From Pseudomonas sp. ATCC PTA-122608 (lineage in GTDB: Bacteria; Pseudomonadota; Gammaproteobacteria; Pseudomonadales; Pseudomonadaceae): a DNA stretch of 64,000 nt. The notes below the pieces were generated by a model. That model saw only the letters and a list, made by a program, of their open reading frames with translations, had not been told where the DNA came from and did not search any database. The DNA lies in NCBI RefSeq assembly GCF_001952855.1, contig NZ_LPNO01000035.1:458886-522885 (forward strand), read 5' to 3'. The translations under genes and the position numbers were made by a program. Below are positions 57,615 to 64,000 of the stretch, piece by piece; the stretch's first letter is position 1, and every line of letters begins with the position of its first letter.

Positions 57615-58463
57615 GTGTTTGAAGTGGAAAACGACCGGCTTTCTTCTGCGCAATGGTTCGAACAGATGGCCCGGGTGACCGACAGCATCGGGCAATCGGG
57701 GTTCGCCGCGACCTTGTTCGAGGCCCTCGGTTATCTCCAGCCGATTCAGGCCACGACGCTGTATTTCTACCCGCGAGGCGGCATGCCCAGTGCGTTGTTT
57801 GAGCTGGAAGGGCCATGGTTGCCACAAGGCAATGTGCGCCAGTACCTGTCGGGGTTCTATTTGCTCGACCCGTTTTACGGGGCCTGCGTGGAAGGCGTCA
57901 GCTCCGGGTGCTACGACCTGGCCGACGTCGCTCCCGATCACTTCGAACTCAGCGAGTACTTCCAGTCGTTTTACCGGCACTCCCATCTGGAAGATGAGCT
58001 GAACTACATCCTGCAGTCGAGCAACGGCTCGAGCCTGGCGGTGTCACTGGCCTTTACGCAAAAGCTCGACGCCGCCACCACCCAGCAGTTCAAGCGCATC
58101 GCCCCGTGGGTGCTGGCCATGCTGGGCAAGCATTTCGTAGGCCTGGATGCCCACGGTGCGCGTTTCGAGAACCTGCTGGAGCAGCGCATTCACTCGGCGC
58201 TGAACAACTTCGGGTCGTCGATATTGACCGAGCGTGAATGCCGGATCGCCCAACTGATCCTGCGTGGGCATTCCACCCGCTCGTTGGCCGAGCGCCTCGA
58301 CGTCTCGGAAGACACCATCAAGTCCCACCGCAAACACATCTACACCAAGCTCGATATCGGCGCGCAATCAGAACTGTTTGCCTTGTTTATCGACTCGTTG
58401 GCCGAAGCCCAGGGCGTCCTGAGCAAAGACCCCCTCGAAAGCTACATGAGCAAGCACCGCTGA
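57615..58463 (+). CDS. LuxR-family (single HTH) transcriptional regulator
   Basis: This is a 282-aa regulator (GTG 57615 or GTG 57624; neither has a strong site). The first ~200 residues form an unknown sensor (LYFYPRGGMPSALFELEGPW). The C-terminal LuxR HTH is ILTERECRIAQLILRGHSTR then SLAERLDVSEDTIKSHRKHI. The sensor lacks an obvious autoinducer-binding signature, so it likely senses the catabolic substrate. It stands between the two divergent arms of the amine locus and is placed to control both. Confidence 0.87.
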   Translation: MFEVENDRLSSAQWFEQMARVTDSIGQSGFAATLFEALGYLQPIQATTLYFYPRGGMPSALFELEGPWLPQGNVRQYLSGFYLLDPFYGACVEGVSSGCYDLADVAPDHFELSEYFQSFYRHSHLEDELNYILQSSNGSSLAVSLAFTQKLDAATTQQFKRIAPWVLAMLGKHFVGLDAHGARFENLLEQRIHSALNNFGSSILTERECRIAQLILRGHSTRSLAERLDVSEDTIKSHRKHIYTKLDIGAQSELFALFIDSLAEAQGVLSKDPLESYMSKHR

Positions 58464-58509
58464 GCGGCGTTGCTCGCCCTTGCGTCACTACTAATAAGAG
58501 AGAAATACC

Positions 58510-59892
58510 ATGAACGTACCCGCCCAACTGAACCGCCTGACCGATGACTACCAGAATTCGGATGCGGCCCACCACATCCATGCCTTTGTCGATCAAAAAG
58601 CGCTGAATGCCGAAGGCCCGCGGGTGATGGTGCGCGGTGAGGGCCTTTACCTGTGGGACAGCGAAGGCAAGCGTTACCTGGACGGCATGTCGGGCCTGTG
58701 GTGCACCCAGCTGGGTTACGGTCGCAGGGACTTGACCGCTGCCGCTGCCGCCCAGATGGACCAGTTGGCGTACTACAACATGTTCTTCCACACCACCCAC
58801 CCGGCGGTGATCGAGCTGTCGGAGTTGCTCTTCAGCCTGTTGCCGGGCCACTACAGCCACGTGATCTACACCAACTCCGGCTCCGAGGCCAACGAAGTAC
58901 TGATCCGGACTGTGCGCCGCTACTGGCAGGTGGTCGGTCAGCCGCAGAAAAAAATCATGATCGGCCGCTGGAACGGCTATCACGGCTCCACCCTGGCCGC
59001 GTCTGCCCTGGGCGGCATGAAGTTCATGCACGAGATGGGCGGCCTGATTCCCGACGTTGCACACATCGACGAACCTTATTGGTACGCCCATGGCGGCGAG
59101 CTGACGCCCGCCGAGTTCGGCCGCCGCTGCGCGTTGCAGCTGGAAGAAAAAATCCTCGAACTGGGGGCTGAAAACGTCGCCGGGTTTATCGCCGAACCGT
59201 TCCAGGGCGCGGGTGGGATGATCTTCCCGCCGGAAAGCTACTGGCCCGAGATCCAGCGCATTTGCCGTCAATACGATGTGCTGCTGTGCGCCGATGAGGT
59301 GATTGGTGGCTTTGGCCGTACCGGCGAGTGGTTCGCCCATCAACACTTTGGTTTTGAACCGGACACCCTGTCCATCGCCAAGGGCCTGACCTCCGGTTAC
59401 CTGCCGATGGGCGGCCTTGTGCTGAGCAAGCGCATGGCCGATGCACTGGTGGAACACGGCGGCGTGTTCGCCCACGGGCTGACCTATTCCGGGCACCCGG
59501 TGGCGGCGGCGGTGGCGCTGGCCAACCTCAAGGCGCTGCGGGATGAAGGCATCGTGCGCCAGGTGAAGGACGACACCGGGCCGTACCTACAAAAAATCCT
59601 GCAGGAAGTGTTCGGCAATCACCCGATGATCGGCGAGATCCAGGGCACGGGCCTGCTTGCGGCCTTGCAGTTCGCCGAAGACAAGACCACACGCAAACGC
59701 TTCGACAATGAAAACGACCTGGCCTGGCAATGTCGCACCTTTGGTTTCGAAGAGGGCGTGATCATCCGCTCCACGCTCGGCCGCATGATCATGGCACCGG
59801 CACTGGTGGCCACGCGCGCGGAGCTGGACGAGCTGGTTGAAAAGACCCGAATCGCCGTAGATCGCACCGCACGGATCGCGGGAAAACTCTGA
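58510..59892 (+). CDS. Class III aminotransferase (putrescine/beta-alanine:pyruvate type, SpuC-like)
   Basis: This 460-aa PLP enzyme moves the amino group of an omega-amine to pyruvate or a keto acid. GYHGSTLAASALGG is in the cofactor-binding region, DEVIGGFGRTGEWFAH carries the conserved Asp, and SIAKGLTSGYLPMGG contains the Schiff-base Lys291. GLWCTQLGYGR and the C-terminal IRSTLGRMIMAPAL agree with the SpuC group. With the APC permease and aldehyde dehydrogenase downstream it forms a transaminase route for a diamine or amino-alcohol. Confidence 0.92.
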   Translation: MNVPAQLNRLTDDYQNSDAAHHIHAFVDQKALNAEGPRVMVRGEGLYLWDSEGKRYLDGMSGLWCTQLGYGRRDLTAAAAAQMDQLAYYNMFFHTTHPAVIELSELLFSLLPGHYSHVIYTNSGSEANEVLIRTVRRYWQVVGQPQKKIMIGRWNGYHGSTLAASALGGMKFMHEMGGLIPDVAHIDEPYWYAHGGELTPAEFGRRCALQLEEKILELGAENVAGFIAEPFQGAGGMIFPPESYWPEIQRICRQYDVLLCADEVIGGFGRTGEWFAHQHFGFEPDTLSIAKGLTSGYLPMGGLVLSKRMADALVEHGGVFAHGLTYSGHPVAAAVALANLKALRDEGIVRQVKDDTGPYLQKILQEVFGNHPMIGEIQGTGLLAALQFAEDKTTRKRFDNENDLAWQCRTFGFEEGVIIRSTLGRMIMAPALVATRAELDELVEKTRIAVDRTARIAGKL

Positions 59893-59900
59893 AGTGACCA

Positions 59901-59930
59901 GCGCACCACCCCAGGCGAGGGGTGGTGCGC
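59901..59930 (+). terminator. Hairpin between aminotransferase and permease genes
   Basis: GCGCACCACCCC (59901-59912), loop AGGCGA, GGGGTGGTGCGC (59919-59930). A perfect 12-bp GC-rich stem eight bases after the aminotransferase stop, without a T run. It may partially terminate or stabilise the upstream mRNA, lowering permease expression. Confidence 0.6.
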
Positions 59931-60011
59931 AACCTCCATCAGGCAACGCTTGAACGGCATCGATGTGATCGCATGCCGCGACGGCCTGTATCCCAAATCC
60001 AGGAGTCACCC

Positions 60012-61391
60012 ATGAATACAATAACAAACGTGACCGCGACGCCCGCTCATCAACCCTCACCCAAAACCGCTTCGTCCCGCCGGTTTCGTCAGCCGCTCGG
60101 CCTGGTGGGGCTGGTGCTATTCGGCCTGGCGTACATGGTGCCGCTGGCGGTGTTTACCACCTATGGCCTGGTGACCCAAATGACCAAGGGCCACTTGCCG
60201 ACCGCCTACATGCTGACCCTCGCCGCGATGCTGCTGACGGCCTACAGCTATGGACGCATGGTCCAGGCGCACCCGTTTTCAGGCTCGGTCTACTCCTATA
60301 CCCGCAAAGCGTTTGGCGCTTACTTCGGCTTCATCGCCGGGTGGACGTTGTTGCTGGACTACATCTTCTTGCCACTGCTCAGTTATTTGCTGATCGGCAT
60401 CTACATGTCCGAATACTTCCCCGCAGTGCCCACCGCTGTGTGGGTGCTCGGCTCGATTGCCCTGGTGACGGTGCTTAACCTGGTGGGCATCGAGTCCATC
60501 ACCCGGGTCAACTGGATACTCATCGTTGCCCAGTTGGTGTTCATCGTGGTGTTCGTGGCGTTATCGGTGAACACCCTCAGCGAACAGTCCACACCCGTGT
60601 CGCTGCTTGCGCCGTTCCACCACGAAGGCTTCAGCGCGCCGCTGATCATGGCGGGTGCCGCGGTGTTGTGCCTGTCCTTTCTCGGCTTTGATGCGGTGTC
60701 GACCATGGCCGAGGAAACCCCCGACCCGCGACGCACCATCCCGCTGGCGATCATGGTGGTGTCGCTGTTCGGCGGCCTGCTGTTTCTGCTGGTTTCGTAT
60801 TTCGCGCAAATGGTGTTCCCGGAATGGAACAGCTTCGTCGACCCGGATTCCGCGTCGGTGGATGTGATGCGCCGGGTAGGCGGCGAACTGCTGGTGACCG
60901 CCTTTACCGCGACCTACGTGGCCGGTTGCTTCGCCTCGGCGATGGTCTCCCAGGCCAGCGTGTCGCGGGTCTTGTTCGCCATGGGACGTGACGGTGCGTT
61001 GCCCCGCGTGCTCGGCAAGCTGGTGACAAAAAAACGCGTGCCCGCCACGGCGATCGTGCTGGTCAGCCTGTTCTCGCTGATCGCCTTGTTCATCACGCTG
61101 GATACCGTCGCCAACATGATCAGCTTCGGTGCGCTGTTTGCGTTCTCGGCGGTGAACCTGGCGGTGATCAAGCATTACGTGGTCGACCAGAAGTTACGCG
61201 GCACGAAGAACTACCTGCTGTACGCCGTTGTGCCGGCGCTGGGGTTCCTCAGCACGATCTGGCTGTGGACCAGCCTGTCCAGCCTGTCATTCACCATCGG
61301 CCTGTGCTGGATGGGGCTTGGCCTCATCTGTTTGCTGGGTATCACGCGGGGGTTGAGCGTGAAGATGCCTGAGCTACAGATCGCCGAGTGA
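60012..61391 (+). CDS. APC-family amino acid/amine permease (PuuP-like)
   Basis: This is a 459-aa inner-membrane transporter with about 12 spans. ATG 60012 is preceded by AGGAG. LGLVGLVLFGLAYMVPLAVF is the first span of the PuuP/YifK-type group, and GFDAVSTMAEETPDPRRTIP is the APC signature. It is probably the uptake system for the amine degraded by the flanking aminotransferase and dehydrogenase; putrescine is the best-known PuuP substrate. Confidence 0.9.
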   Translation: MNTITNVTATPAHQPSPKTASSRRFRQPLGLVGLVLFGLAYMVPLAVFTTYGLVTQMTKGHLPTAYMLTLAAMLLTAYSYGRMVQAHPFSGSVYSYTRKAFGAYFGFIAGWTLLLDYIFLPLLSYLLIGIYMSEYFPAVPTAVWVLGSIALVTVLNLVGIESITRVNWILIVAQLVFIVVFVALSVNTLSEQSTPVSLLAPFHHEGFSAPLIMAGAAVLCLSFLGFDAVSTMAEETPDPRRTIPLAIMVVSLFGGLLFLLVSYFAQMVFPEWNSFVDPDSASVDVMRRVGGELLVTAFTATYVAGCFASAMVSQASVSRVLFAMGRDGALPRVLGKLVTKKRVPATAIVLVSLFSLIALFITLDTVANMISFGALFAFSAVNLAVIKHYVVDQKLRGTKNYLLYAVVPALGFLSTIWLWTSLSSLSFTIGLCWMGLGLICLLGITRGLSVKMPELQIAE

Positions 61392-61430
61392 GTCCACTGT
61401 TTCTCTATCGCCATTCATTGGGAGTACAAC

Positions 61431-62921
61431 GTGTTTGACCTTAATTACTGGCAACAGCGTGTTGCCCGCCAGACGTTCATCAACACCGCCCTGATCGGTG
61501 GCCGCTCAGTGAGTGCGGAGTCCGGGGCCACCTTTGATGCGATCAACCCGGCCACCCAGCAACTGCTAACGCGGGTTGCGGCCTGCGGTGACGCAGAGGT
61601 TGACCTGGCTGTGCGCAGCGCTCGTCAGGCCTTCGATACGAGCCCTTGGCGTCGGATGCCGCCGGTGGAGCGCAAGAAAATCCTGATCAGGCTTTCCGAG
61701 TTACTGATGACCCACCGCGAAGAGCTGGCGCTGCTCGATTCGCTGAACATGGGCAAGCCGGTGATGGACGCTTACAACGTTGACGTGCCCGGCGCTGCCA
61801 ATGTGTTTGCCTGGTACGGTGAAGCCCTCGACAAGCTATACGATCAAGTCGCGCCCACCGCGCACAATGCGCTGGCAACCATTACGCGCGAAGCACTGGG
61901 GGTGATTGCGGCAGTGGTGCCGTGGAACTTCCCGCTTGATATGGCTGCCTGGAAACTCGCACCGGCATTGGCGGCCGGTAACAGCGTGGTGTTGAAGCCT
62001 GCCGAGCAGTCGCCATTTTCTGCCCTGCGCCTGGCCCAGCTTGCCCTGGAAGCGGGTATCCCGGAAGGCGTGTTGAATGTGGTGCCCGGCCTCGGCGAAA
62101 GTGCCGGCAAGGCCCTGGGGCTGCACAACGACGTGGATTGCCTGGTGTTCACCGGCTCCACTCAGGTGGGCAAGTACTTTATGCAGTACTCCGCCCAGTC
62201 CAACCTGAAGCAGGTGTGGCTGGAGTGCGGTGGCAAAAGCCCGAACCTGGTGTTTGACGACTGCCAGGACCTGGACCTCGCTGCGGAGAAGGCGGCCTTC
62301 GGCATCTTTTTCAACCAGGGCGAGGTGTGCTCGGCCAACTCCCGCCTCTACGTGCAACGCTCCATCCATGACGAATTCGTTGAGCGCCTGATCGCCAAGT
62401 CGCGCGCCTGGATGCCGGGTGACCCGCTGGACCCTGGCAGTGCCGCCGGTGCAATCGTCGACAGTGAGCAAACCGCGCGCATCATGAACGCCATCAGTCG
62501 GGCCAACGGGGAGGGCGCCAGGCTGTTGTGCGGTGGCGAACAGCTGATCATCAATGGCTCCTCCAACTTCATCCAGCCAACCATTTTTGCCGGCGTGACA
62601 CACGACATGGCCCTGTCCCGTGATGAAGTGTTCGGCCCGGTGCTCGCGGTGAGCGCCTTCGACACGGAAGAGCAGGCGATCCAGCAAGCCAATGACAGCC
62701 TCTACGGCCTGGCGGCATCGGTATGGAGTGATGACCTCAACCGCGCGCACCGTGTGGCCCGTGCCCTGAATGCCGGAACGGTCTCGGTCAACACCATCGA
62801 CGCCCTGGATGTGGCGGTGCCTTTTGGTGGCGGCAAGCAATCCGGGTTCGGGCGTGATCTTTCTCTGCATGCTTTTGACAAGTACACACAACTGAAAACC
62901 ACCTGGTTTCAGCTGCATTAA
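61431..62921 (+). CDS. Aldehyde dehydrogenase (PuuC-like)
   Basis: This 496-aa NAD(P)-dependent enzyme oxidises the aldehyde formed by the aminotransferase. It starts at GTG 61431 (ggagtacaac upstream). The catalytic Cys300 is in NQGEVCSANSRLYV and the general base Glu265 in LECGGK; the glycine motif is FTGSTQVGKYF. VAVPFGGGKQSGFGRDLSLH matches the gamma-glutamyl-gamma-aminobutyraldehyde dehydrogenase group. Third gene of the plus-strand arm. Confidence 0.93.
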   Translation: MFDLNYWQQRVARQTFINTALIGGRSVSAESGATFDAINPATQQLLTRVAACGDAEVDLAVRSARQAFDTSPWRRMPPVERKKILIRLSELLMTHREELALLDSLNMGKPVMDAYNVDVPGAANVFAWYGEALDKLYDQVAPTAHNALATITREALGVIAAVVPWNFPLDMAAWKLAPALAAGNSVVLKPAEQSPFSALRLAQLALEAGIPEGVLNVVPGLGESAGKALGLHNDVDCLVFTGSTQVGKYFMQYSAQSNLKQVWLECGGKSPNLVFDDCQDLDLAAEKAAFGIFFNQGEVCSANSRLYVQRSIHDEFVERLIAKSRAWMPGDPLDPGSAAGAIVDSEQTARIMNAISRANGEGARLLCGGEQLIINGSSNFIQPTIFAGVTHDMALSRDEVFGPVLAVSAFDTEEQAIQQANDSLYGLAASVWSDDLNRAHRVARALNAGTVSVNTIDALDVAVPFGGGKQSGFGRDLSLHAFDKYTQLKTTWFQLH

Positions 62922-62935
62922 CTCAAGGCTGTCAC

Positions 62936-62965
62936 CCGGTCGTGTATTTATGCGTGCGCGACCGG
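62936..62965 (+). terminator. Terminator-like hairpin after the aldehyde dehydrogenase gene
   Basis: CCGGTCG (62936-62942) and CGACCGG (62959-62965) form a perfect 7-bp stem with a 16-base loop, 14 bases after the stop. No T run. Weak termination or an RNA stability element by position. Confidence 0.4.
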
Positions 62966-63012
62966 CACAAGTGCAGGCAAACTCAACGCGAACTCAGAGG
63001 GCTTTGAACACC

Positions 63013-63447
63013 ATGGTCACTATTCGCGTAATGAGCGCTGCCGACTACGACGCGGTGCTTGAACTGATGCAGAACACGCCTGGCATCTCCCTGCGCGACG
63101 CCGACTCCCGCGAGGCCACCGCGCGTTACCTGGAGCGCAATCCGGGCATGAGTTTCGTGGCCGAGATCGACGGGGTACTGGGTGGGTGCGTGATGTGTGG
63201 GCACGATGGCCGGCGCGGTTATTTGCAGCATCTGCTGGTGCTGCCTGAGTATCGTCGCCAGGGCATTGCGAACGCGCTGGTAGAGCGCTGCCTCACCAGC
63301 CTTGCGCAATTGGGCATCCGTAAATGCCACCTGGATGTGTTCAAGACCAATGACAGTGCTGCCCGCTATTGGCAGGGCCAGGGCTGGCAACTGAGGACCG
63401 ATATTGACCGCTATTCGTTTACCCGACCGGGTGACGAGAACGCCTGA
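63013..63447 (+). CDS. GNAT-family N-acetyltransferase
   Basis: This is a 144-aa enzyme from ATG 63013 (MVTIRVMSAADYDAVLELM). LQHLLVLPEYRRQGIANALV is the acetyl-CoA loop (R-R-Q-G-I-A) and NDSAARYWQGQGWQLRTDID the C-terminal element. It is followed 17 bp later by a second GNAT gene, so the two are probably co-transcribed. Confidence 0.86.
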   Translation: MVTIRVMSAADYDAVLELMQNTPGISLRDADSREATARYLERNPGMSFVAEIDGVLGGCVMCGHDGRRGYLQHLLVLPEYRRQGIANALVERCLTSLAQLGIRKCHLDVFKTNDSAARYWQGQGWQLRTDIDRYSFTRPGDENA

Positions 63448-63464
63448 CGTCCATGGAGGGACAA

Positions 63465-63941
63465 ATGCTCGAGATACGACGCGCCACGCTGGAAGATGCA
63501 CAGACAGCCTTCGACATTCGCCTGTTGGCCATACGCAACCAATGCATCGGCGCCTACACGTCTGAGCAGATGATGTTGTGGACCCGGGGTGCCGCCGAGG
63601 ACGGTTACGACACGCTGATGGACAAGCATTTTTACCTGGGCTGCGTGAACGGTGAACCTGTGGCCACGGGGATGCTGGATTTGGCGAACAACGAAATCGG
63701 TGCGCTGTTTGTGCTGCCCGGGTTTACCGGACGCGGGATTGGCAAGCAGGTGCTGGTGTATCTGGAGGCGTTGGCGCAGGAATTGGGGATCGAGGAAGTG
63801 ATCCTGGACGCGACGTTGAATGCAGCGGATTTTTATCGGCGGTGTGGGTATGTGGGGACCGAGCAGGCTATCTATCATTCGCCGTCGGGGTTGCAGCTGG
63901 CCTGTATTCCTATGCGCAAACACCTGCGCCGTTCGCGCTGA
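63465..63941 (+). CDS. GNAT-family N-acetyltransferase
   Basis: This is a 158-aa enzyme. ATG 63465 is used because GGAGGGA directly precedes it; ATG 63453 would place that site inside the gene. ALFVLPGFTGRGIGKQVLVY is the acetyl-CoA loop (G-R-G-I-G) and LNAADFYRRCGYVGTEQAIY the C-terminal element. Second of a GNAT pair. Confidence 0.88.
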   Translation: MLEIRRATLEDAQTAFDIRLLAIRNQCIGAYTSEQMMLWTRGAAEDGYDTLMDKHFYLGCVNGEPVATGMLDLANNEIGALFVLPGFTGRGIGKQVLVYLEALAQELGIEEVILDATLNAADFYRRCGYVGTEQAIYHSPSGLQLACIPMRKHLRRSR

Positions 63942-63954
63942 CACGGGAAAAAAC

Positions 63955-64000
63955 TGTGGTGAGGGCGCTTGCTGTGGCGAGGGAGCTTGCTCCCGCTGGG
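63955..64000. repeat. REP sequence at the window end (GTGGCGAGGGAGCTTGCTCC type)
   Basis: CTGTGGTGAGGGCGCTTG, then GTGGCGAGGGAGCTTGCTCC continuing to the edge. This is the 33844-type REP preceded by a degenerate extra copy, the same arrangement as at 33823. A facing partner may lie beyond the window. Confidence 0.75.

Overview
The window looks like a chromosomal segment of a fluorescent Pseudomonas (P. fluorescens group). The reasons are GC-rich coding sequence, many REP/REPIN palindromes of the kinds known from that group, and a typical pseudomonad gene set: DUF6124, FecI/FecR/TonB receptor, carboxyspermidine pathway, PL5-type lyase, SpuC/PuuP-like genes. About 67 protein genes (one of them partial and one frameshifted), one tRNA gene and one gene relic can be supported. 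There is no phage, insertion sequence or CRISPR array. The only accessory-looking module is a tRNA plus one large orphan gene between two identical REPINs.

Layout. 1-173 is the 5' part of an unknown minus-strand gene. 464-1835 is an AraC regulator divergent from a small STAS-like protein. 1829-6455 is a LacI-controlled sugar or cyclitol cluster (Gfo/Idh/MocA oxidoreductase, TIM-barrel isomerase, nucleoside-symporter-like MFS) with an 18-bp perfect operator. 6606-9642 holds an LspA paralogue, glutaminase, a DUF6124 protein with a structured leader, and an M24 peptidase homologue. 9705-14158 is a polar amino-acid ABC transporter operon ending in a PuuB-like FAD oxidase, divergent from an IclR regulator. 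14190-16928 is the tRNA(CTT)/757-aa orphan protein module. 17010-19381 is carboxyspermidine decarboxylase plus dehydrogenase. 20595-26094 is a LacI regulator, a four-gene ABC importer and a GpdQ-like phosphodiesterase. 27265 is metE. 29802-33773 is FecI-FecR-TonB receptor. 34146-50953 is a mixed region: DUF924, lipase-like, GST, GntR, creatininase family, two L,D-transpeptidases, a PL5-like lyase, a DapF-like racemase, TPM protein, several GNATs and a MerR/SDR pair. 51174-53751 is an NCS1 permease divergent from LysR. 53869-62921 is a LuxR-centred nitrogen catabolic locus (ArgE-like, DUF1028, RidA and flavin monooxygenase on one side; class III aminotransferase, APC permease and aldehyde dehydrogenase on the other). 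The window ends with two GNATs and a REP.

How the genes work together. Most clusters are regulator plus uptake plus first catabolic enzymes: sugar/cyclitol, amino acid or polyamine, phosphodiester, NCS1 substrate and an amine. The strongest candidate for something undescribed is at 14190-16928. A canonical-looking tRNA has an Asn-like body but a CUU (Lys) anticodon and C73. It lies 51 bp upstream of an orphan 757-aa protein gene, behind a promoter whose -10 box sits in a perfect inverted repeat. The pair is flanked by 102-bp identical REPIN direct repeats. All functional statements come from reading the sequence and from family knowledge; no database search was run.
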